Assembly (NCBI GenBank): GCA_033239005.1
Contig: BSQZ01000070.1
Span: 389,617 to 453,616, forward strand
DNA from: Lamellibrachia satsuma
Lineage: Eukaryota > Annelida > Polychaeta > Sabellida > Siboglinidae
Direction: 5' to 3'
Length of the DNA: 64,000 nucleotides
This document shows positions 1 to 13,400 of this stretch, piece after piece (the first letter of the stretch is position 1; every line of letters begins with the position of its first letter). Position numbers and translations under genes: made by a program. The notes beneath the pieces are model-generated. The model was not told the DNA's origin and ran no database searches. It saw nothing but the letters and a program-made list of their open reading frames with translations.

Positions 1-13
1 TACTCAACATGTC

Positions 14-436
14 TTGGAACCAACCAGAGGTGGGAATGTGTTAGATTTAATTTTGTCTTCTCAAAATGAATTAGTTGACAATGTTAAAGTACACGAACCT
101 TTGGGTTCAAGTGACCATAACCAAATCCATTTTAATATAAAAGTAAAAACAGGGAATACATATAAAAAACAATGGAGGAGGAACTTCAACAAAGGCAGAT
201 ATAAAGTGATGAGAACATATCTAGCAAATATAGATTGGAATAATTTGCTGAAGAACAAGACAGCAACAGAATGCTGGACTTGTTTAAAATATGAGATTGA
301 GGGCATTATTGAGAAATTTATTCCATTAAGAAAACAAGGAAAAGATCCAGGAAAAAACACCTGTCAAAAGAAGCTATTAGAAAAATTGCTCACAAACAGA
401 TGCTGTGGAAGGTCTATAAACACACTGGAAATGTAG
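14..436 (+). pseudogene. Endonuclease C-terminal part and linker of LINE copy 1
   Basis: The frame encodes [15 protein letters not shown] and [12 protein letters not shown], the SDH motif of an APE-like endonuclease that nicks target DNA. It then runs into a charged linker and loses frame near 350, where copy 2 also loses frame. The stop at 436 is therefore an artefact of the frameshift, not a natural end. Confidence 0.8.
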
Positions 437-641
437 AAGACTACACCAACTACAAAGAGGCACTTAACCTAGCTACTACTGAAATTAGAAAATCTAAAAG
501 AACCTTTGAACAAAAATTGGCAGGTAATATAAAAATGACAGCAAGAGTTTCTATGCTTATGTAAGGAGTAAACAGAAAGTTCGAGATAAGGTCGGACCAC
601 TGGAAAGCAACAGTGAAAACATAATTTCAGATGGGTTCCAA

Positions 642-1754
642 ATGGCAGAGGTCCTGAATGAGTATTTCAGCTCAGTTTTTACCACAGAAGATATCAGCTC
701 ACTTCCAGTTCCATTGACTAAATTTGAGGGCAATACATCAGAATATTTAGGGCAGTTATTTGTAACTCCTGAAATGATAGCAAAGAAAATTAAGAAGATG
801 AAAGATAATAAATCACCTGGAGTTGATGGGATACCACCAAAACTGCTAAAGGAAATTGTTGATCAAATTAGTACACCACTTGCAAACTTATTTAACTTGT
901 CACTAGAAGAAGGAATAGTTCCTTCAGAATGGAAAGAAGCAAACATTACGCCGCTGTTTAAGAAGGGATCGAGGAAGAAGCCAGAAAATTACAGACCAGT
1001 GAGTTTAACATCAGTTGTATGTAAATTACTTGAAACATTAATTAGAGACCACATGGTGGAATTCCTCATAAAACATAAATTAATAAATACATCTCAACAT
1101 GGATTCCTAAAAGCAAGGTCATGTCTAACCAATCTCTTATGTTTTTAGAAGAAATTACAAAGTGGGTAGATCACGGGTCACCAGTGGATGTTGTCTACTT
1201 AGATTTTCAGAAAGCTTTCGATAAAGTGCCACATCAAAGATTGTTACTTAAACTAAAAGCCCATGGTATAGGCAATGATGTAATCAACTGGATAGAAAAG
1301 TGGCTTACACACAGAAGACAGAGAGTAATAGTAGATGGTAAGATTTCAAACTGGAAATCTGTTTTGAGTGGGGTACCACAGGGATCAGTGTTAGGCCCTA
1401 TACTGTTTTTAATATATATAAATGATTTGGAGGATGACATATCTAGCAAAGTACTCAAATTTGCAGATGACACAAAAGGTATTCAGAAAGGTTACTAATG
1501 ATACAGATAAACAAAGTTTACAGGATGATCTAGAAAAATTAGTTAAATGGTCAGAAAAATGGCAAATGTTATTCAATTTTGGGAAGTGTAAATGTATACA
1601 CATAGGACATGGAAATATGGACGAGGAATATAAAATGGGGGATGCTGTACTAGGTAGAACCACACAAGAAAAGGATTTAGGAGTAACATTTAATGCTGAC
1701 ATGAAAGTTTCAGAGCAATGTGGGATTGCTGCTTCAAAGGAAATCAAATTCTAG
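642..1754 (+). pseudogene. Reverse transcriptase of LINE copy 1, frameshifted
   Basis: Three overlapping frames (642-1148, 1121-1498, 1422-1754) together cover the reverse transcriptase. Motifs include [48 protein letters not shown] and LKFADDTK. Relative to copy 2, one T is missing near 1146 and one A is extra near 1475, both in homopolymer runs. The stop after KEIKF near 1754 is shared with copy 2. Confidence 0.88.
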
Positions 1755-1913
1755 GCCTAATTAGGAGAACTATCACGTATAAGGAGAAACATCTAATTGT
1801 ACCCTGTACAAAGCAATAGTTAGACCACATTTGGAATATTGTATTCAAGCATGGAGGCCATATCGTAAAAAGACATAGATAAGCTAGAAAGAATACAACG
1901 AAGAGCAACTAAG

Positions 1914-2267
1914 ATGATTCCAGAATTAAGAGACCTTAGTTACGAAAGTCGCTTATTACAATGTGGTTTGACAACACTAGAGACCAGGAGACTAAGAGGA
2001 GACCAAATAGAAGTGTTTAAAATAGTGAACGGTTATGAGGATGTTGATAGGAATATGTTCTTCAAACTTAAAGAAGGCAGTAGAACCAGAGGACACAAAG
2101 CAGCATTAGTTAAGGAGCAGTGTAGGTTGGACATGAGAAAGTACTCATTCTCACAGAGGGTGATAAATGAATGGAACAAACTGCCAAACGATTGTGTTAA
2201 TGCTAGTAGTGTGAATATGTTTAAAAATAGAATTGACAGATATCTGATAAGGGCGGGCTACACATAG
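1914..2267 (+). pseudogene. ORF2 C-terminal region of LINE copy 1
   Basis: The frame encodes the region beyond the reverse transcriptase, with [20 protein letters not shown] and a terminal FKNRIDRYL. This tail is common at the end of CR1-type ORF2 proteins. It is separated from the polymerase by further frameshifts between 1754 and 1914. Confidence 0.82.
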
Positions 2268-2369
2268 ATGTGAAAATTGTTGGACTCTCGATAAGCCAAT
2301 GGCTTCCTTGTCCACTTGCCCTCTGGAACTTGTTCGAGATGGCAATCTTGTTAAATCTTGTTAAATCTT

Positions 2370-3420
2370 GATTGCGATTGACCAGGCACATGAACAGGAC
2401 AACGCCTGCATCAAAGGAGTTGGCGGAGCAGTTGGCCTCACTGACAACCCCGGTGCCCTGCTACGTTGCCAGACCAGAAGTTGTCAGGGCCATAGAAGAG
2501 TTCCAAGATGGGGACGAGCATTGTGGAAGCAGCAGATGGCCTCTCTCAAGAATGACTTACGACTGTTCTCGCGGCTGTACATTGGTTGCCAGATGAGGGG
2601 TGGAAACCTTCAAGAGTTCTTTCATCATGAGAATCAGACCACTAGTGTAGTCATAGTCCAAATGCTGACACCAGCTGCAGTAGAGAACTTGGAAGAGTAT
2701 GCCCAAGAGACCTTCATCCCTTATCTGCCAACAAAGCTTCAAACTGCATCACGCCTGGACCTAGTGTGGGACAGCTGCACTGTCGATTCACTGAAAAGCA
2801 GTGCAAGAACAAAGCATTGAAAAGGAGTGCGGAGACATGTGGTGGCTGCAGCAGTCATATCTGGAAACTGGCAGAACTTCCTCCGAGTGGACAGCAACAA
2901 AACATAACTGTTCAGGTTCCTACCAGAAGCTCTCCTCAAGTGGTTTGACCAGGAGGACAAGCAGCTTGTCATCACAAGATAACAATCTGGAATGTTGACA
3001 CCAACGTCTTGGTGTTGGCCGTGTAAGTGCTGAAAGGGCTGCAACCAGAAGATGAACTGTGGCTAGCATTCGGATCTAGCAAGAGTTTTCGGTACCTGGT
3101 AGCCCACGAACTAGCAATTGGCCTGGAACCAAAGAAGGCACAGGCACAATCTGGACCATGCTGCCAGAACTCACAGACGCACTGCTGAAGTTGTCCGCTG
3201 CACTAAGTGACATACCAGAAGATGTCCTGCACACCATCGATAGGTTCGTTATCCTGCTGTATGACAGAACCACGGCCATTGACAAGATACAAAAGAAACT
3301 CTTCGCAAAGAAGAAAATGAGCATCTGATCCAACCAACCAAGGCAGCTCTGGAGGAGCATGTCAATAGGGCGGCTGTCTGGCTTGTAATGTTAGAAAGGT
3401 TAACACGTATCAATAAAAAC
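2370..3420 (+). pseudogene. Decayed copy of a repeat-family protein of unknown function
   Basis: Several short frames together trace a protein I recognise as a recurrent uncharacterised, probably element-encoded, family in marine invertebrates. Landmarks are LQEFFHHENQ near 2610, ETFIPYLPTKLQTASRLDLV near 2705, an LVAHELA segment near 3100, and DIPEDVLHTIDRFVILLYDR near 3210 followed by KKLFAKK. Many frameshifts and stops separate them, so it is not coding. Family membership rests on memory of the pattern, not on a search. It directly abuts the 3' end of the LINE. Confidence 0.5.
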
Positions 3421-3825
3421 ATGGCTCATTCTGCACATAGATCACATAAATGCTGCCTTTTCATCAATTGACTATTAAAACAGCACAATTAGTGTAATAA
3501 CTCCTTTGTCAATCACATTACACAATCTTATAGAAGCTTAGAATGCCAACTATCCCCACTTTTAGTCACCTAGTTCTTCTGGAGTTAGCAGTTCTGAACA
3601 CCGATTAATTCAGATTAAATTGCCTGACCACCATTTTGTAAAATGTCCACCATGGCCGTCTGGGACAAAATTTGCGATGGCTCAATATCTGTGTCTATTT
3701 GTTATATATCAGTATACACGTGAGACAAATTTGGTGCTTTTATCTCAAAATGCACAATGGGTTTGCTATGCCGCCACACTATAATTACTAAGATTTTTAT
3801 GGAATAGGCATGGTGGTTAATCAAC
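3421..3825. other. No feature recognised
   Basis: This AT-rich stretch shows no convincing open frame, splice-bounded exon or repeat structure to my reading. Confidence 0.4.
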
Positions 3826-3888
3826 AGATGGGGAAATTCAGAACTGGAAATTAGTTTTGAGTGGGATACCATATGGGAGTGTCACCTA
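3826..3888 (+). pseudogene. Small LINE reverse-transcriptase scrap
   Basis: The frame reads NWKLVLSGIPYGSV, matching the [14 protein letters not shown] block of the CR1-like LINEs in this window. Only about twenty codons remain before an inverted repeat begins. Confidence 0.6.
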
Positions 3889-4004
3889 TGTTCTTTTCTT
3901 TCTTTTCTTTGGATTTTTTCCTTCTGAGATTGCTGTTCTTTCACAAAAGATGAAAGATGGTGAAAGATCAGCAATCTCAGAAGGAAAAAACAAAGCAAAG
4001 AACA
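3889..4004. repeat. Long imperfect inverted repeat (hairpin)
   Basis: The arms 3889-3944 and 3960-4004 are reverse complements apart from a few changes, around a 15-base loop. The core CTTCTGAGATTGCTG pairs with CAGCAATCTCAGAAG. The stem could form a foldback of about 40 base pairs. It lies between LINE and Penelope-like scraps. Confidence 0.75.
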
Positions 4005-4190
4005 CAGAGGCCATACAGATCGGAAAGATAACTCCAGTCATGAATCGAGATGAGGGGGGAAATAGATTGAGTCATGTATGAGACAGCCTGCTTACCAAGA
4101 CAACTGGCGAGCAGAAGAAGAACTTGCCATCCCAGAATTCCTGATGAAGGCTGCCAGTGGCAGTCAAAACGTTGAGTAAGTAATCAAAAT
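4005..4190 (+). pseudogene. Penelope-like element 3' fragment (tentative)
   Basis: The frame encodes ITPVMNRDEGGNRLSHVWDS, which resembles the NRDEG...LP-x-x-W-x-x-LL tail that follows the GIY-YIG endonuclease in Penelope-like retroelements. A following stretch ending in GGCAGTCAAAACGTTG resembles sequence often seen just after that tail. No polymerase or endonuclease core remains. Confidence 0.45.
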
Positions 4191-4249
4191 AGTTGTGTTT
4201 GAAGAAAATCATAATTCAAGTTGAACACTCTTGCAAGTGGTATACTAAT

Positions 4250-4815
4250 TTGTTTTATTGTTTCCATTAGTAGTTTGGAGGAATTCCATTCACTCCAGGT
4301 AATTTATTGTCCTTCACTGCTTTTATTTTCTTAGCTACCCTTTCTGAAGTTACAATTAACTGCCCTAAATAGTTCGATTTAGCCTCCTGAAATTTAGCAT
4401 CTGGAACTGGTAATGAACTAATATCCTCTCTGGTAAACACTGAACTGAAGTATCCATTTAGGTCTTCCACCATTAAAAAACCTTGTGATATTATATTTCC
4501 AGCACTGTCTTCTAGTGATCCAACCTTGTCTCGTACGTTTTGTTTACTCCTGATATATGCATACAAGCTCTTGCTGTAATTTTTTATGTTACATACTAAT
4601 TTTTGCTCATAGCTTCTTTTAGATTGTCTAATTTCATTCGTAGCTGCATTACGTGCGTCTTTGTAAGTTGTGCAGTCTTCATCCTTTCTGGTGCACCTAT
4701 AAACCCTCCACATAGTTTGCTTGTATGTTATTTATCTAATAGCTTCTTTTGACAAGTGTTTCTTTCTGGACCGTTTTCCTTGTTTTTTCAATGGAACAAA
4801 TTTATTAATGATACT
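4250..4815 (-). pseudogene. Older CR1-like LINE fragment, reverse transcriptase N-terminal part
   Basis: A 148-codon frame (4267-4713) encodes [38 protein letters not shown] and NKLPGVNGIPP. This is a diverged relative of the two young LINE copies, covering the linker and start of the polymerase. It continues in a shifted frame to about 4815. It is truncated at both ends. Confidence 0.85.
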
Positions 4816-5094
4816 ATATTATACATTTACTTAATTGCAGCTGAGCAGGTGCTACAACCTCTATTAACTTCAAACTTAACTCATCACACTGTCATTCTAA
4901 ATCTTAAGAGTAAATTGTGTCACATTCCGATGTTTACATGTGTAAATTTACATAGAAAATTTTATCATTTTATATAAATTGATCAATTCATTCAATTCAA
5001 CTCTCTTTGCAGACTTAAATTCCAATTCAATCTTTTTTGATTTGATTGGAATTAAGTATACCTATTTTCAAAGCCACAATTGGATTTTGCTTAG
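4816..5094. other. No feature recognised
   Basis: The stretch is AT-rich and holds no recognisable gene or repeat. It separates two LINE relics that lie in opposite orientations. Confidence 0.4.
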
Positions 5095-5575
5095 GATACA
5101 AGTGATACAAAGGTTATGTATAAGCTAGAAAAGACAAAGCATAGCAACTTATTTGATTCCAGAAGTGAGACAATTTAGCAATGAAAATGCTTAATAGAAT
5201 GTAGCTAGACAACTATAGAGATTGTCTACTCTGGGATTAAGATGAGACTATATAAAAGATATTATAATAATGAACGGCTAAGCAAATATTGGTAGAACTA
5301 TTTTCTACAAACATAAGGAAGGCAGGAGGAATAAAGTGCAAAGAATAGTTTGTAAAAGAACAGTGTAGATTTTTAAAAGAGACACATTCTTACTGAGGAT
5401 CGTAAATGGATCAAATAAAATTTATGATGTACTGCATTGGAAAATGCCGACAGTATAAATATGCATAAATCTGAATTTACGCAGAAGGTCGGATTATACA
5501 TATAGTTTAACAATGGTTAGCCTTCTCTGTATAATAGCTAGAGATTGTTATTTTGGTTGGCAATCTTGTTAAATA
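5095..5575 (+). pseudogene. Decayed CR1-like LINE 3' end
   Basis: Broken frames preserve the ORF2 C-terminal pattern (for example GRRNKVQRIVCKRTV near 5320) and the 3' end reads TTGGCAATCTTGTTAAAT, like the 3' ends of the two young copies. The many stops indicate an old insertion. Confidence 0.65.
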
Positions 5576-5772
5576 TGTTATAATAAATGTAATAAACATT
5601 TGTCACACTGCCTGTGACTAATGTATGCATCATTGTCAGGTGACCTGGGAATCTGCAACTATAATTGTCTGCTAGTAACTGGTCGAAATACTTTGGGACA
5701 AACCTCATTCAAATATCACTATCCACAGGTAAAACATTTCTGTGACAAAATTCATTCATATGTTCCCCTCAC

Positions 5773-5970
5773 CTATACAGTCAGGGACGGGAGTGGTGGG
5801 GCTCCAGGCACCATTGTCACTACAGCTGAATGTTCTTTCTGTCTGTAGATCATCGTGGAAGTACATATTTGGGTTGCATGTCAGCTTGCAGTCCCAGCCA
5901 TTATTGCCAGCATTACATTCCTTCGCCCCGTTCCGGGGGGTGGCCAAAGCCCAGTCCTGACATTTTTCAG
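5773..5970 (-). CDS. CCP/sushi-like module 9, last exon found
   Basis: It encodes [19 protein letters not shown], then [25 protein letters not shown] and PDC. It has six cysteines instead of four, like the sushi modules that follow HYR modules in SVEP1-like proteins. Acceptor CTTTCAG, donor TAGGTGAGG, phase 1 out, so coding must continue. No further exon was recognised between here and position 1. Confidence 0.85.
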
Positions 5971-6023
5971 CTGAAAGACAAACCATGTGAACAGAATACT
6001 AAACATTATGTTGTGTATATATA

Positions 6024-6094
<71 letters not shown>

Positions 6095-7373
6095 CCCAAT
6101 AACCCCAGACCGAGATCGATCATTGTGAAACTTCACAGGTACAAAACTCACTGGACCAAACGAAAGCTGAAAGTAACGAAACTGGTTATCACAGAAAACA
6201 TGACAAGAAGATATGCTCTACTCAACAAAACAGTGCTCTCGACAAAGTGGACGTGGACGATTGATGGACGGATTGTGTGTTTATTTGCCGAGATAGACCA
6301 ATTGTATGATGCAAAGCCTACAACCGTCATTCACAAGCTGAAATTTCACTTCGCCAGGAATTACGAATAATGGTTTAATGATAACGTTGCACAATCTGTC
6401 TGTTTGGTTTAAACAAGACTGGGATTTTGAACACGTAGTCAGCTCTCTGCACCACCAAAATGCCAACAGAAAAGCTGAAGCAGCTATCAAGTTGGCCAAG
6501 AGGACAATGAGAAAATGTAAGGAAGGAAACAGCAACATTCACAAAGCTTTCCTGGAGCTGAGAAATCATGGAGAGGGAAAACAGAGTTGCAAGATTTTGC
6601 ATGATTTTTAACCTAGAAAGGGCAAATAGTTATTATATAAATGTATTTATTTTTGGCCTTTAATGTAATATTACTGTCTATGCTACCATACATACCCTCT
6701 ATAACGATCATGAACTTGCACGACGCGTTGTTGCCATCTTTGTCTGTTGCTGTGGCCGTAACAACAAACTCACTACCCACATCACTGCCAGTGACATCCA
6801 ATGTTGGGGGGTCATAGGTCACCTTCAATGTTGCCTTATCGTTGTCGTCACCTGTTGCTTTGTGGTTTGTGTAGTCAATGGAAGTACTTCCACTCGTTGT
6901 GAGTTTGTGGACGTATGAAGCTGGGCATGTAATAGTTGGCATCACATCATCTGTAAGACAACAGCAACAGGAAATGTTTGAACCACTTACAATTCCAGAG
7001 GTGAAAACATAAGTAACTTCAATTGAATGCGCAAGTAAGATATTTACACCTTGCCTTAACTGCATGTGCAATGAATTTTTGTGAAGACTAGATTAGTAAA
7101 CTTTTGTATTTTAATTACATTGGTATATTCTTGTTACCACCCACAATGCACTCTGCATCACAGAGCTCTATATGATAACACTATTTTCTTTCCACAGGAA
7201 AATAATATATTTACACCGCATTTCCTTAACCATCACTGCCATTTCTGCAGCTACTACTTTTGCCTCCAAAACACACTCACTCTCTTGATGGTATGCAGAT
7301 CTACAAGACACATAGTACACATTGTACAATTAGAGTACAATCAGCCCTGCTCTCACCAATATGTGTGCGTGCA

Positions 7374-7421
<48 letters not shown>

Positions 7422-10400
7422 TGTTCATTTATTTATTTACAGTATATGTGAACATCCAGTAAATCTAACCAGGTACGCCAGTCATATTTGTATAGGCTCC
7501 ACAAAGGGCACCCTGTCATGGCCTCTCCCAGGCAATTCTCTAGAAAAGGCACTTGGAAGCTAAATGCATAGCTATTGTGTACAAGTGTGCGTTCCATTAC
7601 TGTGGGCTGTAAAGTGTGTTAATGACTGACCTTTAATCCTGATGCTGACTGTGCAGTCAGCGGCTTTTTTACTATTGAAGTCCTCTGACGAGTAGGTGAC
7701 GGTCTTGTCTGCAGTCAGCACAACTGATGGGTCATAGTTGACAGGGGTGATGCTGAAAGTCTTGATGCTATTAGAGTTGTCTTTGGGCACAGGTGGTGTG
7801 AACCCAGCTGCAGTGAGTTTGGGGATCACAATCTCACCAGTAGGGCAACCCTCAAGAACTGGCTTTTCATCATCTGAAAATATATGTTCCACATGATATG
7901 TACAATTCTAAGATTAAACATTTATATGATACTGCCTAAATGTAATATTTGCATAATTCTGGAAATAATGATGCCACTATATTTGATGTTGAGTTTAAGA
8001 TGACAACCTGACGTCAACATCCAGCTGCTGAGATACTGACATTTATTTAACAAACATTTGCAGCAGGCACACAGTATTTAAGTTTCAATTTTACTGAGCG
8101 CAATCTACCTGAAATACATAACAATTTCTCTAGTGAAACATATTTCAACAGTGAACTCACCAACACATTCTGGTAGATCTGCCTCCGACTGACTCCACCC
8201 AACAGCATTTGATTTGGCTTCACACTTCCACTCAAGATTGTTGGACGTTTTAAAGCCAGGCCTTGTACAGTTGAAGGTGACTGTTTTCCCTTCCTTGTAT
8301 GATGTTGCTAGCTGCTCGGCACCTGCTGGTGTTCCTAGGTCGTTACAACTTTCTCCTAAAACAACACAACTCACTTATATATTACATTTCGTTCTGCCAT
8401 TATCACTGGTACTGTCGTAGGACAATTTGAATAGCCTGCAGCGTTTGGAGGAAAGAATAAGAAAGAAAGACTGTCTAGAAAATTAGATCTTGTACAATAA
8501 AGAGAAAGACTTCCACATATTAGTGCATAGTGGAATGGATGACAGCTAGGGGTACATATCAATGCAGACAGAAACAGAAGCTTCATGTTGCTCCAACAAC
8601 CTTGTGCCATCAGATTGTCATAGATAATGGTACACACTAGCTCATACACCCATCCATGAAGCAAAAGGGGAAACCACATTTGATATTCAAATAGGTCGCC
8701 ATCATAACGTTTCTTAGGATTCCAACACAATTTTTCGTACGATTTTCTTTACCATTTCACAGCACATTGATGCTCCATTAACACAACACAACACATCGAT
8801 GCTCCATTAACACACATGCTGTGTGTGATTCGACAAAATCACTTAATATTCAGAACAACACACCCAAAGCCAGCCCAGTGAATGATTTAGAAACCTGCCA
8901 TCAAATGAAAGAGTAATAAAGAAAATATTAACTTTACCAATGTATCCGATGTGAAAGTACTAAAAAAATATTCACTCATTAAACAATCATGAAGGTATTT
9001 ATTTAGAGTTATTTTCTACCTGTCAGGCAAAGACGGACATAGTGGGCGAATTGAGTGTTGAAACACGCTGTGGTTTTTGATGGCCACAGACCACATTTAC
9101 GATCTTTCCGCCACTACCCACGTATCGAGTCCCTAGTGACAATTGCGCATGATGAATGAATTTATGTGTGAATTTTTATATTCGCCAATTGGCAGATCAG
9201 AGGCCACTGGTTCAAGGAGGCGCATGAACATAGAAAGAGTTGAGTGAACGTCGGCGCTTGGGAGGAGATACTGTCAGACTACCCACAAAGTTAGCATATT
9301 AATATATAGATTAACCTTTGCCAGTCAAATACAGAACTGCTCATTTAAGACCACCTACAAAATCAAAAGAGTGGTTATTAAAGAGGGGTGGTCTCTCAAG
9401 AAAAGTTGACCACTTTCACCTTTTATCCACATTGAAGCACAATACGAGGCCTGCAAACATATGGTGCCACAATTACATATAAACTCATCAAGTTGCTATT
9501 GTAGTATATGATTCAGAGAATGGTCATTATTTTCTCAAAACAATTTCACCCTTATATATTGTAGCTGTGAACTGGTGAAGTGGTCACTCACGCTACTGGT
9601 TTACTCGAGCACAACTGATTTGACCATTGGTAAGTATCCACTCAATGAAATACATGTTACTGTTTATAAAATCAAACTCATGTGCAAACATTTACCCAGA
9701 TTTTTCAATATCCAAATTCAGAAAAGCAAAAACTGCCCCAACCAATCAACAAGGAGAGTTCCCTCTCTGCTCTGATGTTCTTCACCCCTTCAGATCAATT
9801 CTGAATACCCGTCTTACATGTGTTGTAATCCACACAAGTTTTAGTAATATTATTGCTGCAAAATAAGACCTTTTTAAAAAAGGCAAAACAAATATTCATA
9901 GATCTCTTTTAGTTGCCTTATAAAAAATATCAATCTCTGTTTTACGCAGTTGTAGCAAAGCGAGTCGATTTCACTGTTTGCATTATATCCTCATTTTTTT
10001 AAATACATTGTATATTTTTATCAGTAAAAAACCATGAAGAATTTGCAATAACCCAATACAGCATACGTCTCTGGTCTGTCTAAATCTGTTTAAGCAAACC
10101 ACATACGATGTACATCTTTTATTACTCCTCATTTTGTTTCAAAGCCTGCCATATGTTGTACATGGTCACATTTAAGGTTGTTGCACATAACCCTCACAGC
10201 GGCAACACAAATATTCATAAATCTCTTTTAGCTGCCTCATAAAAACTATCAATCCCTGTTTTACACAGTTGTAACAAAGTGAGTTGATTTCACCGTTTGC
10301 GTTATATCCTCATTTAAAAAAAATACACTGTATATTTCCCTCAGTAAGAAACCATGGACGAATTTGCAATAACCCAATACAGCATATGTCTCTAGTCTGT

Positions 10401-13400
10401 CTAAATCTGTTTAAGCAGACCACATATAATGTACATCTTTTATTACTGCTCATCTTGTTTCAAAGCCTGCCATATGTTGTACATGGCCACACTTAAAGGT
10501 TGTTGTACATAACCTTCACAGCTTGAGACCTGGGAAACATACCTTCACAGAGGATGGTTCCAAACATCCAACGGCCGTTACTGCCACATTCCACTACATC
10601 GTTGCCATCTGTATGATTCGTGCTGCCTTTCTGGGTATACAGTGATTTGCAGTTGACAGTAAATTTGCTCTGGTACAGGGTGTTAGGAGCTGCCGGTGTG
10701 AAGCTCGCACCTGATACTTTTGATGGCGTTCCACAGTCAACAACTACAAAGTGATAGAAATATACAGAAAGTCATCAAAACAGACATAACATCATGGCCT
10801 TGCTGTAAATCGTAGCATACTATATATTTAGCGAAGTAAATACGTAGCAAATCGCTTTGATGAAAATGTATTATATATGGAATTTATTATTATTTATAAT
10901 AATAAAAAATTTCTATAGTGCTTAAATCCTGAGCTCAGAGGCGTAACAAACCATAATCGTTAAGTATTACATCATGTGTAGGGACACACAAACATCATGA
11001 GTAGGGACACACAAACATCATGAGTAGGGACACACAAACATCATGAGTAGGGACACACAAACATCATGAGTAGGGACACACAAACATCATGAGTAGGGAC
11101 ACACAAACATCATGAGTAGGGACACACAAACATCATGAGTAGGGACACACAAACATCATGAGTAGGGACACACAAACATCATGAGTAGGGACACACAAAC
11201 ATCATGAGTAGGGACACACAAACATCATGAGTAGGGACACACAAACATCATGAGTAGAGACACACAAACATCATGAGTAGGGACACACCAACATCTTCAT
11301 CAAAGCAAGCGACTGCCAACGATTTAGGGGGGAAATGCAACTTTAAATAAATCATAGTATATAAAAGAAATTTAACAAATGCTTTCACCTACTTTTTATG
11401 CACCAGAATACATTTTTCGCATAATTCCATAGTCAACTACTGCATCCATATCCAAGAAAGTAAAACATCCCATGCAACAAATCACATAAGAAACAAAAAC
11501 CTCCCATACGTTGTTCACCACCCGTATGTTATCGATCATGATGTCAGACTTGGATACATACCTGGACAATCCAAACGTTTACCAAAGATAAACTTGTATG
11601 ATTCTGATTCCTGATCGTAAACACACTTGTGTTGAGTGACAATTGGGGCTAGCAGGTGATCCGTGCAAGTCATACTGATGATGTCGCCGTAATTGATTGG
11701 GCCACTCGAGGGTGCGAATGTTGGTTTGTATGTCCACGTTGACACGTTTGGGATGTCGCAAGTCGCAACTGAACAGCAAAGAGAAACAACTTATTTGTTG
11801 CTAGGTAAACAACTTAACAACAAACACAAACTATTTATGTCTGACATACAGCAGCAGAGTGAAACTATAAAATGCAACGAAGTGCATCATGTTGTTTACT
11901 TGTATTTTTTAACATGATCATCCGTCGTAACTACAAAAAGGCTTGTTGTTGTTGGTCTTGGTCTAGTAAATAAATCTCAATCAAGCAAGTCTGTTTTCAC
12001 AAGCAATTATCTTGGGGCCTCTGTAAAGTACTATTGACAATGACCACAAGTTTACCTTTGCAGGTTGGTACATCGTCAGACCAAGTGCCCCTTGATGTAC
12101 ATGTGATATCTTTCTTGCCATCCATCACATAGCCTATGTCACAGCTGAAACTTGCCGCGTCCTCAAAGCGAAATGTATCCATTGATGTCAGCAGTTGCCC
12201 ATTGTTAGGAGCAATGATTTCAGGACACACAACTCCTAGAAGACACCAGACGTCATATTGAAACCAACTTCATCCCATAACATAAAACAATGACTTTAAA
12301 ATAAAAAAAATTGCTGTACATATCTATATATAGTTGAACCTCGTTTAACCAGGTGCCGATAATCTGGAAACCTTGGCATCCGGACATCATTTCATGGGAA
12401 AGAAATTTCCAAACACTAATATACCTCATTAATTGTATGATTCAGTTATCCAGAAAAGTTGCTAATCTGGACACATAAACTGGGAACCTAGATGTGTGGA
12501 CTGAAGAGGTTCCGCTGTATATCTAATCTGGACACATAAACTGGGAACCTAGGTGTGCGGACTAACGAGGTTCCACTGTATATCTAATCTGGACACATAA
12601 ACTGGGAACCTAGATGTGTGGACTGAAGAGGTTCCACTGTATATCTAATCTGGACACATAAACTGGGAACCTAGGTGTGCGGACTAACGAGGTTCCACTG
12701 TATATCTAATCTGGACACATAAACTGGGAACCTAGGTGTGTGGACTAACGAGGTTCCACTGTATATCTAATGTGGACACATAAACTGGGAACCTAGGTGT
12801 GTGGACTAACGAGGTGCCACTGTATATCTAATCTGGACACATAAACTGGGAACTTAGGTGTGTGGACTAAAGAGGTTCCACTGTATATCTAATTTGGACA
12901 CATAAACTGGGAACCTAGGTGTGTGGACTAAAGAGGTTCCACTGTATATCTAATCTGGACACATAAACTGGGAACCTAGGTGTGTGGACTAACGAGGTTC
13001 CACTATATATCTAATGTGGACACATAAACTGGGAACCTAGGTATGTGGACTAATGAGGTTCCGCTGTATATCTAATCTGGACACATAAACTGGGAACCTA
13101 GGTGTGTGGACTAACGAGGTTCCGCTGTATATCTAATCTGGACACATAAACTGGGAACCTAGGTGTGTGGACTAACGAGGTTCCGCTGTATATCTAATCT
13201 GGACACATAAACTGGGAACCTAGGTGTGTGGACTAACGAGGTTCCGCTGTATATCTAATCTGGACACATAAACTGGGAACCTAGGTGTGTGGACTAACGA
13301 GGTTCTGCTGTATATCTAATCTGGACACACAAACTGGGAACCTAGGTGTGTGGACTAATGAGGTTCCGCTGTATATCTAATCTGGACACATAAACTGGGA

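Larger units (their letters stand above)
1..2369 (+). mobile_element. CR1-like LINE copy 1, cut by window start
   Basis: The sequence is nearly identical to the LINE at 42015-44725 in the opposite orientation. It holds the C-terminal part of the endonuclease (from about 14), the linker, the reverse transcriptase and the C-terminal ORF2 region, then a 3' end made of TTGTTAAATC repeats. The [19 protein letters not shown] and FADD motifs and the [13 protein letters not shown] C terminus place it in the CR1/jockey superfamily. The frame is broken at several points, so the copy is not coding. Its 5' end lies outside the window. Confidence 0.9.

Noticed and set aside
10966..11292. CRISPR-like look of the 23-bp array
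   Set aside because: There are no unique spacers between repeats and the DNA is clearly animal.
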